Notes: a model not told the origin generated them from the sequence alone. Shown: positions 43,692-52,753, counted from the stretch's first letter. The stretch: 64,000 nucleotides of DNA from Thiothrix phosphatis (GCF_035668035.1 NZ_JAYMYJ010000105.1:1-64000), one strand, 5' to 3'. Translations and numbers: made by a program.

Positions 43692-44882
43692 GTGCAGGAC
43701 AATTTTCAAAGAATAAACCGGCTCCCGACCTATGTTTTCAAAATCACTGATGCGCTCAAAAAAGAAGCGCGAGCCAATGGCGAGGATATCATTGACTTCG
43801 GGATGGGGAACCCTGATCAGCCTACGCCTAAACATATTGTAGACAAATTGGTGGAAACGGCCTTGCGCAATGACACCCACCGCTACTCTATGTCACGCGG
43901 CATCCCGCGCCTGCGCAAAGCCATCAGTAATTGGTACAAGCGCAAATTCGATGTGGATATTGACCCGGAAACTGAGGCGATCGCCACCATTGGTTCCAAG
44001 GAAGGCCTGGCACATCTGGCGCTGGCGACCATGAGCCGGGGCGACACGGTGCTGGTGCCCAATCCGGCTTACCCCATCCATCCCTATGGCAGCATTATTG
44101 CCGATGCCGATATCCGGCATGTGCCGATGGTTCCGGGCAGGGATTTTTTCGCTGAATTGGAAGCCGCCATCAAGAACTCCTGGCCGGTGCCGAAGATGCT
44201 GATCCTGAATTTTCCGGGCAACCCGACGGGGCAGGTGGTGGATCTGGACTTTTTCGAGCGTGTCATCAGGATTGCCAAGGAACACCAAATCTGGGTCATT
44301 CACGACATTGCCTACGGTGAAATCTGTTTCGATGGCTATAAGGCGCCGTCCATCCTGCAAGTGGAAGGGGCGAAAGATATCGCCGTTGAGTTTTACTCCC
44401 TGTCCAAGACCTACAACATGCCGGGCTGGCGGGTAGGTTTCATGTGTGGCAACCCGACCCTGGTCAAGGCGCTGGAGCGGATCAAGTCCTATCTGGATTA
44501 CGGCACGTTCACCCCGATCCAGGTGGCCGCCATCCAGGCGTTGGATGGGCCGCAGGATTGTGTGGAGGAAATCCGCAGCATGTATGAAAGCCGCCGCAAT
44601 GTCCTGTGCGATGGCCTCAATGCAGCGGGCTGGTCGGTCGAGCGCCCCAAGGCCAGCATGTTCGTCTGGGCCAAAATCCCTGAACAGTATGCACACATGG
44701 GTTCGTTGGAATTCGCCAAGAAAGTGCTGGCTGACGCCAAAGTGGCGGTGTCGCCAGGTATCGGTTTTGGCGAATATGGCGATGATCACGTCCGTTTCAG
44801 CCTGATTGAAAATGAGCACCGGACACGTCAGGCGATCCGCAACATTAAGCAAATGTTCCGTAAAGATCAGGGCGCGGCATAA
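43692..44882 (+). CDS. alaC: alanine transaminase AlaC
   Basis: 396 residues, GTG start. The protein has IDFGMGNPDQPTPKHIVDKL, LNFPGNPTGQVVDLDFFERV, the PLP lysine in SLSKTYNMPGWRVGFMCGNP and VRFSLIENEHRTRQAIRNIK. This is the AlaC/YfdZ-type glutamate-pyruvate aminotransferase. It lies 39 bp before hom and may be co-transcribed with hom and thrC, the usual gammaproteobacterial order. Confidence 0.9.
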   Translation: MQDNFQRINRLPTYVFKITDALKKEARANGEDIIDFGMGNPDQPTPKHIVDKLVETALRNDTHRYSMSRGIPRLRKAISNWYKRKFDVDIDPETEAIATIGSKEGLAHLALATMSRGDTVLVPNPAYPIHPYGSIIADADIRHVPMVPGRDFFAELEAAIKNSWPVPKMLILNFPGNPTGQVVDLDFFERVIRIAKEHQIWVIHDIAYGEICFDGYKAPSILQVEGAKDIAVEFYSLSKTYNMPGWRVGFMCGNPTLVKALERIKSYLDYGTFTPIQVAAIQALDGPQDCVEEIRSMYESRRNVLCDGLNAAGWSVERPKASMFVWAKIPEQYAHMGSLEFAKKVLADAKVAVSPGIGFGEYGDDHVRFSLIENEHRTRQAIRNIKQMFRKDQGAA

Positions 44883-44921
44883 ATAAGCTGGGCGTCCTGC
44901 CATTCAATTGGAGGAGTAAGC

Positions 44922-46232
44922 ATGGAGCCTGTCAAGGTTGGTCTGCTGGGGTTGGGAACCGTCGGTGGCGGTACTGCGACTGTTTTGAAACGTAATGCGG
45001 AAGAAATTGCCCGTCGTGCAGGCCGCGGCATCGTAATCGATTACGCCGCCAACCTGAACCTTAGTCGTGCCGAACAATTGGGCTTGGGTGATGTGCGCCT
45101 GACCGAGGATGCGTTCGATGTCGTCAGCGATCCGGACATCCAGATTGTGGTGGAGTTGATTGGCGGCTACACCGTGGCGCGTGATCTGGTGCTGCGGGCA
45201 ATCCACAATGGCAAGCATATTGTGACGGCGAACAAGGCGCTGATAGCGTTGCACGGCAATGAAATTTTCGCCGCAGCCCAAGAACAGGGTGTCATGGTGG
45301 CGTTTGAAGCGGCGGTCGCAGGCGGCATCCCGGTCATCAAGGCGGTGCGTGAAGGTCTGGCGGCCAACCGTATCGAATGGCTGGCGGGCATCATCAATGG
45401 CACTGGCAACTTCATCCTCACGGAAATGCGTGACAAGGGCCGCGCTTTTGGCGACGTGTTGAGCGAGGCGCAGACGTTGGGTTACGCTGAAGCTGACCCC
45501 ACCTTTGATGTGGAGGGGATCGACGCCGCCCACAAGCTGACCATTCTCTCCGCCATCGCGTTTGGCATCCCGCTGCAATTCAAGCAGACCTATACCGAGG
45601 GCATCACGAAAATCACGGCGGAAGATGTCACCTATGCGACTGAGCTTGGCTACCGCATCAAGCACTTGGGGATTGCGCGCCGCACCGCCAAAGGCATCGA
45701 ACAGCGGGTGCACCCGACCCTGATCCCGCATCGCCGCCTGATCGCCAATGTCGATGGGGTCATGAATGCCGTGCTGGTGAAAGGCGACGCAGTGGGGCCG
45801 ACCCTGTACTACGGCGCTGGGGCTGGCGCGGAACCAACCGCTTCCGCCGTCATCGCCGATCTGGTGGACATTGCCCGTGCGCTGACCTCCGACCCGACCA
45901 ACCGTGTGCCGCATCTGGCGTTTCAGCCCAGCAGCTTGGCGGACACGGCCATTTTGCCGATCGAAGAAGTGGAAACGGCGTTCTATTTGCGCATGTGCGC
46001 GCTGGACCGTCCGGGCGTGCTGGCGGATGTCACCCGCATTCTCGGCGACCGCCAGATCAGCATCGAAGCCTTCATCCAGAAAGAGCCGAAAACCGGCGAA
46101 AACAAGGTTGACATTATCATGCTGACCCAGCGGGTGCGCGAAGGCAACATGGACGAAGCGATTACGGCCATTGAGGCGCTGGAAAGCATTTGCAGCAGCG
46201 TTACCCGCATCCGCGTAGAAAGCCTGGGCTAA
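44922..46232 (+). CDS. hom: homoserine dehydrogenase
   Basis: 436 residues. Rossmann start VGLLGLGTVGGGTATVLKRN, catalytic core region GIINGTGNFILTEM and AEADPTFDVEGIDAAHKLTI, and a C-terminal ACT domain (YLRMCALDRPGVLADVTRIL) that usually gives threonine feedback. It reduces aspartate semialdehyde to homoserine. No aspartokinase domain is fused. GGAGGAG precedes the ATG, and thrC follows 5 bp downstream. Confidence 0.95.
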   Translation: MEPVKVGLLGLGTVGGGTATVLKRNAEEIARRAGRGIVIDYAANLNLSRAEQLGLGDVRLTEDAFDVVSDPDIQIVVELIGGYTVARDLVLRAIHNGKHIVTANKALIALHGNEIFAAAQEQGVMVAFEAAVAGGIPVIKAVREGLAANRIEWLAGIINGTGNFILTEMRDKGRAFGDVLSEAQTLGYAEADPTFDVEGIDAAHKLTILSAIAFGIPLQFKQTYTEGITKITAEDVTYATELGYRIKHLGIARRTAKGIEQRVHPTLIPHRRLIANVDGVMNAVLVKGDAVGPTLYYGAGAGAEPTASAVIADLVDIARALTSDPTNRVPHLAFQPSSLADTAILPIEEVETAFYLRMCALDRPGVLADVTRILGDRQISIEAFIQKEPKTGENKVDIIMLTQRVREGNMDEAITAIEALESICSSVTRIRVESLG

Positions 46233-46237
46233 GACTT

Positions 46238-47668
46238 ATGAAATATATTTCCACCCGCGGGCAATCGCCCGCGCAATCCTTTACTGAAATTTTGCTGGGT
46301 GGCTTGGCGCCGGATGGCGGCCTATACCTGCCGGAAACCTACCCACATTTCAGTGATGATGGCTTGGCGCGGATGCGCGGCATGAATTACCGCGAACTGG
46401 CGTTTGAGGTGCTGTCGCGTTTCATCACCGACATCCCGGCGGATGACCTGCAAGCCATCATCGACAAAACGTACACGGCGGCGGTTTATTGCAATGTGCG
46501 CCCCGGCGAAAATGCGGAAGACATTACCCCGCTGCACACCCTGGAGCCTGATTTGCATCTGTTGTGTTTGTCCAATGGCCCGACCATTGCGTTCAAGGAC
46601 ATGGCGATGCAGTTGCTCGGCAACCTGTTTGAATACGTGCTGGCGAAGGCGGGGCAGGGCATCAATATCCTCGGCGCGACCTCCGGCGACACAGGCTCTT
46701 CCGCCGAATACGCCATGCGCGGCAAGCACGGCGTCAATGTGTTCATGCTGTCGCCCTACGGCAAGATGAGCCGTTTCCAGACCGCGCAGATGTTCAGCCT
46801 GCAAGACCCGAACATTTTCAATATCGCGGTCAAGGGCGTGTTCGACGATTGCCAGGACATTGTCAAAGCAGTTTCCAACGACCATGCGTTTAAACAGGCC
46901 AACCACATCGGTGCGGTCAACTCGATCAACTGGGCGCGGGTGGCGGCGCAGGTCGTCTATTACTTCAAGGGTTACTTTGCGGCGACTGCCGACAACCGCC
47001 AGCAGGTCAGCTTCGCGGTGCCTTCCGGCAATTTCGGCAATGTTTGCGCCGGACACATTGCGCGCATGATGGGCTTGCCGATCCGCCATCTGGTGGTGGC
47101 GACCAACGAAAATGACGTGCTGGATGAATTTTTCCGCACTGGCGTTTACCGTCCACGCGGTTCCGCCAACACTTACCACACCAGCAGCCCGTCGATGGAC
47201 ATTTCCAAAGCCTCCAACTTTGAGCGTTTCGTGTTCGATCTGGTTGGGCGTGATGCGGGCAAGGTACGGGAGCTGTGGGGCGAAGTCGATCAGGGCGGAG
47301 CCTTCGATTTGAATGAAGGCAGCATCTTCGGCAAGGTTGCTGGTTTCGGTTTCCAATCAGGCTCCAGTTCGCACGCCAACCGCATGCAGACTATCCGCAA
47401 TGCCTGGGAAACTTGGCAGGTCATGATCGACACCCACACGGCGGATGGCCTGAAAGTGGCGTTGGAGCGCCGCGAAGCCGATGTGCCAATGCTGGTGCTG
47501 GAAACCGCCTTGCCCGCCAAGTTTGAGGATTCCATCCGTGAAGCTTTGGGCCGTGACCCGGTGCGGCCTGCCGGTATGGCGGATCTGGAAAATCTGCCGC
47601 AGCGCTTCCAGGTGATGGAAGCCGATGCAAATGCGGTGAAACAATTCATTGTGGAAAAAACAGCGTAA
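46238..47668 (+). CDS. thrC: threonine synthase
   Basis: 476 residues from ATG 46238; the frame is open further upstream within hom, but MKYISTRGQSPAQSFTEILL is the family N-terminus. The PLP lysine is in NGPTIAFKDMAMQLLGN; GATSGDTGSSAEYAMRGKHG and VPSGNFGNVCAGHIARMMGL bind the phosphate. It converts O-phosphohomoserine to threonine. A separate homoserine kinase is needed and is not in this window. Confidence 0.95.
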   Translation: MKYISTRGQSPAQSFTEILLGGLAPDGGLYLPETYPHFSDDGLARMRGMNYRELAFEVLSRFITDIPADDLQAIIDKTYTAAVYCNVRPGENAEDITPLHTLEPDLHLLCLSNGPTIAFKDMAMQLLGNLFEYVLAKAGQGINILGATSGDTGSSAEYAMRGKHGVNVFMLSPYGKMSRFQTAQMFSLQDPNIFNIAVKGVFDDCQDIVKAVSNDHAFKQANHIGAVNSINWARVAAQVVYYFKGYFAATADNRQQVSFAVPSGNFGNVCAGHIARMMGLPIRHLVVATNENDVLDEFFRTGVYRPRGSANTYHTSSPSMDISKASNFERFVFDLVGRDAGKVRELWGEVDQGGAFDLNEGSIFGKVAGFGFQSGSSSHANRMQTIRNAWETWQVMIDTHTADGLKVALERREADVPMLVLETALPAKFEDSIREALGRDPVRPAGMADLENLPQRFQVMEADANAVKQFIVEKTA

Positions 47669-47676
47669 GCCGTTCC

Positions 47677-48369
47677 ATGGCGAATTTCAGCACGCATATC
47701 ACCGTGGCGGCGGCGGGGGCTGGCCTGCTTTCCGTGCTGTTTCTGCAAGTTGGGTTGGCGGGGCCGCGCGAAGCCATGTTGCTGGCACTGCTGGGCACGA
47801 TTGGCGGCATCCTGCCGGATATTGACCTGGAGCATGCTTACCCCAGCCGGATCATGTTTTCCCTGTTCGGGATTATTGCGGCCTTCCTGCTCGTGTTCGC
47901 CCGGAAAAGCGAGCTGTCGATTGTCGAATTGTGGGGGATGGGGTTGGTGGCTTTCGCCGTGATCCGTTTCCCGGTCTGGATGATCTTTAATCAGTATACG
48001 GTGCACCGGGGTTCCATCCATTCATTGGTGGCGGCGTTGCTGTTCATGTTTTTGACGGCGGCGTTCGCTTATCACGTAATGGGGGAAAAGCCCTTCATGG
48101 CTTGGCTGTTCGGGCTGTTTGTTTTTCTGGGCTTTGTGCTGCATCTGCTGCTGGACGAGCTGTACAGCGTGGATTTCATGAACAGCAAAATCAAAAAGTC
48201 ATTTGGCACCGCCCTGAAAATACTGGACTGGAAAAAGCGTGAAAAATCCACCGCGTTGGTGGTGGCGACCATCCTGGCGTGGGCGGTGGTGCCGGATTCG
48301 CGCTCTTTCTGGGACACGCTGCTGAGTGCGGAAACCTACCGCATTATCGCGTCCCGCTTCTTGCCCTGA
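47677..48369 (+). CDS. YdjM-type membrane-bound metal-dependent hydrolase family protein
   Basis: 230 residues with about five hydrophobic segments. N-terminal FSTHITVAAAGAG, then GTIGGILPDIDLEHAYPSR (metal-ligand type Asp pair) and VHRGSIHSLVAALLFMFL and LHLLLDELYSVDF. These match the LexA-regulated / membrane-bound hydrolase family DUF457 and relatives. It begins 8 bp after thrC and is probably on the same transcript. Substrate unknown. Confidence 0.72.
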   Translation: MANFSTHITVAAAGAGLLSVLFLQVGLAGPREAMLLALLGTIGGILPDIDLEHAYPSRIMFSLFGIIAAFLLVFARKSELSIVELWGMGLVAFAVIRFPVWMIFNQYTVHRGSIHSLVAALLFMFLTAAFAYHVMGEKPFMAWLFGLFVFLGFVLHLLLDELYSVDFMNSKIKKSFGTALKILDWKKREKSTALVVATILAWAVVPDSRSFWDTLLSAETYRIIASRFLP

Positions 48370-48503
48370 TATTACCGGGTGCTGTCATGCGGGTGATGGC
48401 GATTTTCCTTCCGCAAGGGGTGGCGGGGATAATCTGTCGCCTATATGTGTCGTCTATTTTCATGCCATAATCCCCACTGTTTCTATGGGCTTGGAGAAAC
48501 GGG

Positions 48504-51455
48504 ATGGCGGATTCCACGCAAACCGAACAGATTTTCCTCAGCTATAGCCGCACCAATAATCTGGCGGAAGCGGTCGCCTTGCGCGCAGGACTGGAACAGG
48601 CCGGGTTTACGGTGTTCCGCGATGAGGATTCCATTTACGCGGGCGACAACTGGATGCAGCGTTTGCAGGCTGCGTTGCAGGGCTGTTCCGCATTCGTGCT
48701 GCTGTACGGGCGCGATGGCGTCAAACGTTGGGTGGGGGCGGAAGTGCAGTACGCCTTGAGCCGCCACCTTTCCCCGCATGATGATCCGCAACGGTTGCCG
48801 ATTTTCCCCATCCTGTTGCCGGATGGCGATTTGGGCAGCTTGCCGCCATTCCTGAGCCTGTTCCAGGTTCAGCGCTGGCAATTGGGCGAAGCCTTGCCGG
48901 AGCGGTTGGCGCAGGCGATCCGCGACAAGAGCGAATGGCAGGACGGCAGCAATACCTTCGACGGTTGCCCGTATCTGGGCCTGAGCGCCTTTCAGCAACA
49001 GGATGCGCGGCTGTTTTTTGGGCGGCGCAAGGAAACGCTGGAGGCGCTGAAATTCCTCGGCGCGCAGCGCGAGGCCAACCCGGAGAATCACATTCCCATG
49101 GATGGGCAATACTGCCGCTGGCTGCAAATCGAGGGCAACAGCGGCGCGGGCAAGTCGTCGCTGGTGAACGCCGGGATGTTGCCGCTGATCCGGCAGGGCG
49201 CGTTGTGGGCGCGCACCAGCTACGAAAAGTGGCGAATCATCGGCCCGATGATGCCGGGCAAGCAGCCGCTCAAGCAGTTGGCGGAGGCGCTGGAACATGC
49301 CTTCAAACCTGACCCCGCCAGCCGCGACTCCCTGGCTTTGCGGCGGCGCATGGAAGCAGATGAAGAGGTGCTGACCTCCCTGCTGGCTGACCACAAGCAG
49401 GCTGATACCGCGCTCCTGTTGGTGGTTGACCAGTTTGAGGAGTTGTTCACCTTTGCCGAAGAAGCTGAAAAGCGCCAGTTTGACGCCCAGCTTGCCTATG
49501 CGCTGGCGGATGCAACTTGCCCGCTGTTCCTGATCAGCACGGTGCGCATCGATTTCCTGGATGGCTTTGAAAAACTCGGCAAGCTGTCGGAGCGCTACAA
49601 CGACCAGTGCAAGCGTTATCTGCTGAAAACCCTGTCGCAGGACGGCATCCGCGAGGTCATCACGCAACCGGCGCGGCTGGCGGGGCTGGACGCCAGCGAA
49701 ATCACCCCCGCGATCCTGAGCGACACCGAAAACGAACCGGGCGCATTGCCGCTGGTGGAAAATGCGCTGCATTACCTGTGGGAACACCGCAAGGACAACC
49801 GTCTCAGTTATGAGCTGTATCGCCAGCAAGGCAGGCTGGTTGGACTGTTGGGGATGCAGGCCGACGCCCTGCTGGAGCGGCTGGACAAGGACAAAAGCCT
49901 TCCCAAAGGCAGGGAAGGGGCGCTGGAACTGCTGCTGGCGCTGACCCGCATCAACCCGCAGGGCAACCACACCCGCGAACGCATCCCGCTGCTGCAAGCC
50001 CGCCAGATTGCGGGGGATGAGAACGAAGCAAAGGGGCAAGCCATCATCGACTATCTGGCGGGCAGGCGGCAGGAGGGCGGCAATGGCGGCTTGCGCCTGA
50101 TTACCACGGTGGGCGATGGAAGAAACCCATCCCCAGCCCTTCCCTTATCAGGGAAGGGAGCCTTGCCGCAACGCCGAACTGCTGACGGTGGCACACCCGG
50201 CTCCTCCCCTGATAAGGGGAGGTTGGGAGGGGTTTCTTCTGTCTCGGTTGACCTGATCCACGAAACCCTGATCCGCGCCCGTCCGGATGAAAAGACCGGC
50301 AAACTGGTGGGCTACTGGCAGACGCTCTATCGCTACATCGACAACAACCGCGACCGGCTGTTTTACCGCGACCAGTTGAAGGAACAGGCGGCGGCATGGC
50401 AGGGCAGCGGCTGGTTTGGGCGCTGGTGGCGGCTGGCGGGCTGGTCTGACCTCCGTCACTTCCGCAAGGTGCGCCCTGGTCGGGCGACGCAGGAAGGGTG
50501 TTTCCTGCGTTGGAGCGAACGCATGGCGTGGGTGCAGGGCGGCGTGCTGGCGCTGCTGCTGGCTTTCGTCGGGCAAGCCTACCTGTGGACGCTGGATCAT
50601 GGGCTACCACCCAACTACATGCTCACCCAGCAGAAATTTCGCCTGATGAATTTGGGGTGGTTGACTGAGCCGTTGCCTGAAATGGTGGAGAAAGCAATCC
50701 AGCCGCCTGAAGGTGAGTTTCTGGTAGGGGAATACGACAAGGAGTTTGGCGAAATGGTAAATAAAGCATTGAAAGATATAGGATCATACGGCCAGCAGAA
50801 CTTTGGCTATCCCGCTGCCAATGCCACGATTCCGCAGCCTTTTTTCATTGGCAAGTATGAAGTGACTTACGAACAGTATGATTACTACGTTTGGCAACAA
50901 CAGGGAGCAGAGAATCCGCCAACCTATCCTGGCAACCCTCCCAATGAGAGTGGGCGGGGGCAACGTGCAGTAGTGAATGTGTCATGGAATGATGCGAATG
51001 CTTACCTGCAATGGCTGGGTAAAAAATCCGGGGAAAGTTACCGCCTGCCGACTGAAGCCGAATGGGAATATGCTGCCCGTGCCAGAACCGACACGCCTTA
51101 CTGGTGGGGGGATAAGGAAGATGCCCAAGGGATGGCTAACTGTAATGGTTGTGGTAGCCAGTGGGATAACAAATTTGTTGCCCCTGTTGGCAGTTTTAAA
51201 GCCAATGATTTCGGGCTGCATGATACGGCTGGTAATGTCTGGGAGTGGACTTGTTCGGAATGGAAAGCGGATATTGATGAAGGCGCAGGCCATTGTGTAG
51301 AGCCTAAAAGTCAGTCAGCTGCGCGGGTGTTGCGCGGTGGTTCGTGGTACAGCAAACCTGACTGGTTGCGTTCTTCTGCGCGTTCCTGGGGCAGCACCGG
51401 CAACCGAATCAACGATGTGGGATTTCGGGTATTGCGTTCAGCCAGGACTAAATAA
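48504..51455 (+). CDS. DGR target: TIR - STAND NTPase - membrane segment - FGE-type variable domain
   Basis: 983 residues. TIR domain (about 8-140): IFLSYSRTNN, with a possible NADase glutamate at E80 in WVGAEVQYAL. STAND-type NTPase (about 155-640): Walker A GNSGAGKSS (211-219), Walker B LLLVVDQFEE (304-313), and the downstream VDLIHETLIR motif (582-591). One hydrophobic segment (about 677-697). A formylglycine-generating-enzyme-like domain (about 738-981) with YEVTYEQYDYY, YRLPTEAEWEYAARA, GLHDTAGNVWEWT and RVLRGGSW. Residues 939-981 are encoded by the VR of a DGR, and 949-971 carry all substitutions. Residues of about 539-579 come from an inserted palindromic element. Likely a membrane-anchored conflict or signalling receptor whose exposed lectin-fold domain binds a variable ligand. 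Confidence 0.85.
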   Translation: MADSTQTEQIFLSYSRTNNLAEAVALRAGLEQAGFTVFRDEDSIYAGDNWMQRLQAALQGCSAFVLLYGRDGVKRWVGAEVQYALSRHLSPHDDPQRLPIFPILLPDGDLGSLPPFLSLFQVQRWQLGEALPERLAQAIRDKSEWQDGSNTFDGCPYLGLSAFQQQDARLFFGRRKETLEALKFLGAQREANPENHIPMDGQYCRWLQIEGNSGAGKSSLVNAGMLPLIRQGALWARTSYEKWRIIGPMMPGKQPLKQLAEALEHAFKPDPASRDSLALRRRMEADEEVLTSLLADHKQADTALLLVVDQFEELFTFAEEAEKRQFDAQLAYALADATCPLFLISTVRIDFLDGFEKLGKLSERYNDQCKRYLLKTLSQDGIREVITQPARLAGLDASEITPAILSDTENEPGALPLVENALHYLWEHRKDNRLSYELYRQQGRLVGLLGMQADALLERLDKDKSLPKGREGALELLLALTRINPQGNHTRERIPLLQARQIAGDENEAKGQAIIDYLAGRRQEGGNGGLRLITTVGDGRNPSPALPLSGKGALPQRRTADGGTPGSSPDKGRLGGVSSVSVDLIHETLIRARPDEKTGKLVGYWQTLYRYIDNNRDRLFYRDQLKEQAAAWQGSGWFGRWWRLAGWSDLRHFRKVRPGRATQEGCFLRWSERMAWVQGGVLALLLAFVGQAYLWTLDHGLPPNYMLTQQKFRLMNLGWLTEPLPEMVEKAIQPPEGEFLVGEYDKEFGEMVNKALKDIGSYGQQNFGYPAANATIPQPFFIGKYEVTYEQYDYYVWQQQGAENPPTYPGNPPNESGRGQRAVVNVSWNDANAYLQWLGKKSGESYRLPTEAEWEYAARARTDTPYWWGDKEDAQGMANCNGCGSQWDNKFVAPVGSFKANDFGLHDTAGNVWEWTCSEWKADIDEGAGHCVEPKSQSAARVLRGGSWYSKPDWLRSSARSWGSTGNRINDVGFRVLRSARTK
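50119..50239 (+). repeat. palindromic repeat element inserted in frame in the receptor gene
   Basis: The ends GAAGAAACC and GGTTTCTTC are perfect inverted repeats. Inwards the arms continue with CCTTATCAGGGAAGG on the left and CCCTGATAAGGGGAGG on the right, so each end is an imperfect inverted copy of roughly 40 bp. The centre is about 40 bp. It adds about 41 codons without breaking the frame, giving a Pro/Gly/Ser-rich stretch inside the STAND region. It encodes nothing of its own and resembles a REP/MITE-like dispersed palindrome. Confidence 0.72.
51320..51445 (+). repeat. DGR variable repeat (VR)
   Basis: 126 bp at the 3' end of the receptor gene. It is identical to the template repeat at 52754-52879 except at 12 positions, all of which are A in the template: six at AAC codons 1 and 2, the rest spread to 51414. 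Changes relative to the template: Asn949 to Tyr, Asn950 to Ser, a silent Leu957, Asn961 to Ser, Arg962 to Trp, Asn963 to Gly, Asn964 to Ser, Asp966 to Gly, Asn969 to Ile, Asn971 to Asp. The 3' 30 bp are unchanged, as expected for the initiation-of-homing end. Confidence 0.95.
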
Positions 51456-51538
51456 CCCTTTTCCCTTTACCGTGGCGGAGATGGCCTATACTCGTTGCTG
51501 AGGCCGTTGTCGGGATTGGTGGCGGTCGGGTCACTTTA

Positions 51539-51564
51539 CCGCGCGAAGCGCGGCGATTTTTTTT
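51539..51564 (+). terminator. hairpin between the receptor gene and avd
   Basis: CCGCGC-GAA-GCGCGG followed by CGA and eight T. It lies about 85 bp after the receptor stop and 12 bp before the avd start. It can end the receptor transcript. Stem-loops downstream of VR also assist homing in the phage system, though those are much closer to the VR. Confidence 0.75.
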
Positions 51565-51575
51565 GAGGCTACCTA

Positions 51576-51926
51576 ATGGATAAAAAACAGCCCTCATCAT
51601 CCGTGCCACAAGCCGTCCACGACTGCCGCAACCTGATCAAGTGGATGATCCCGCATATCGACAAACTGCCGCGCAACCGCCGTTTCACCCTGGGCGAACG
51701 GCTGGAAAACCGCTTGCTGTTGATCCTTGAGTCACTGGTGACCGCCGCCTATGTTCCCAACAAGCGCAGCTTTTTGTTCCAGGCCAACCGCGATCTCGCG
51801 GTATGTCGCCACCTGTGGCGTTTGTGCTATGACTTCCGCGCCATTCCCCTCAACAGCTACCAGTTCGGCGGCAAGCTGATGCTGGAACTGGGGAAACAGG
51901 TTGGCGGCTGGATGAAGGCGGCATGA
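51576..51926 (+). CDS. avd: DGR accessory variability determinant (Avd, four-helix bundle)
   Basis: 116 residues, almost all helical and very basic. The pattern LIKWMIPHIDKLPRNRRFTL followed by GERLENRLLLILESLVTAAY is typical of bacterial Avd / four-helix-bundle proteins that form a pentamer binding the DGR reverse transcriptase and its RNA. Its stop overlaps the ATG of the reverse transcriptase frame (ATGA at 51923). It appears intact. Confidence 0.88.
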   Translation: MDKKQPSSSVPQAVHDCRNLIKWMIPHIDKLPRNRRFTLGERLENRLLLILESLVTAAYVPNKRSFLFQANRDLAVCRHLWRLCYDFRAIPLNSYQFGGKLMLELGKQVGGWMKAA

Positions 51927-52018
51927 AACGCTACGGCAAGCTGTGGCCAGGTGTCGTCTCATTTGGCAACCTGTTGTCAGCTTATCATCTTCGACAACTA
52001 CGCCTGCCGCAAGGGTAA
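51923..52018 (+). pseudogene. 5' remnant of the reverse transcriptase frame
   Basis: The ATG overlapping the avd stop opens MKRYGKLWPGVVSFGNLLSA, which is how DGR reverse transcriptases normally begin (compare the NLLDAY start region of the Bordetella phage enzyme). After about 20 residues the family similarity stops, and the frame ends at TAA 52016-52018. From about 51978 the similarity continues in another frame. So a deletion, not just a frameshift, separates the two parts. Confidence 0.7.
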
Positions 52019-52751
52019 AGGTGTGCATCAGGCGGTGGCGCGTTACCAGTGTTGGGCAAACCGCTACGCCTACGCGCTCAAGTTGGATATTGCCCGCTAT
52101 TTCCCCAGCATCGACCACGCCATCCTCAAACAGCAAATCGCCCATCATCTCAAAGACCCGGATGTGCTGTGGCTGTTTGATGTCATCCTCGATCATTCGC
52201 CCGCCTTCCCGCCCGAACCACTGGTATATTTTCCCGGCGATGACCTGTTGACCCCGCTGGAGCGGCGCACCGGCATCCCCATTGGCAACCTCACCAGCCA
52301 GTTCCTCGCCAACCTGTATCTGGATGGTTTCGACCATTTTGCGAAAGAAATGCTGGGGGTGAAAGCCTACCTGCGTTATGTCGATGATGCCGTTCTGCTC
52401 TCCAACAGCAAGGCGGAACTGCATGGCTGGCGGCAAGCCATTGAAGAAAAACTGTTGGAACTGCGGCTGCGCCTGCATCCGCGCAAGGTGAACATTTTTC
52501 AGGTCTACGAAGGAGTGGATGTGTTGGGTTATCGGGTATTTCCCGCCCACCGTTTGCTGCGCAATGATAATGGCCACCGTTTTGTCCGCCGCTTGCGTGG
52601 TTTCACTCAAGCATGGCGTGATGGTCGTGTGGAATGGGGTGATTTCAACCCTGGCGTTCAAAGTTGGATAGGCCATGCCAGCCAAGCCGACACACTGGGT
52701 TTGCGCCAGCGCATTTTCGATACTACGGTCTTTACACGGGAAGAGGGCTAA
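51951..52751 (+). CDS. DGR-type reverse transcriptase, N-terminally deleted
   Basis: 266 codons from an in-frame GTG, with family similarity starting at LIIFDNYACRKGKG (near 51980). Catalytic motifs are intact: KLDIARYFPSID (first Asp), GIPIGNLTSQFLANLY (the DGR form of motif 4), YLRYVDDAVLLSNS (YVDD) and GVDVLGYRVFPAHRLLR. Compared with the 328-residue phage BPP-1 enzyme, roughly 80 residues with the fingers motifs before YACR are missing, and the normal N-terminus is left in another frame at 51923. It may be inactive, or this copy may carry an assembly error. The TR begins 2 bp after the stop. Confidence 0.8.
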   Translation: MSSHLATCCQLIIFDNYACRKGKGVHQAVARYQCWANRYAYALKLDIARYFPSIDHAILKQQIAHHLKDPDVLWLFDVILDHSPAFPPEPLVYFPGDDLLTPLERRTGIPIGNLTSQFLANLYLDGFDHFAKEMLGVKAYLRYVDDAVLLSNSKAELHGWRQAIEEKLLELRLRLHPRKVNIFQVYEGVDVLGYRVFPAHRLLRNDNGHRFVRRLRGFTQAWRDGRVEWGDFNPGVQSWIGHASQADTLGLRQRIFDTTVFTREEG

Positions 52752-52753
52752 GG

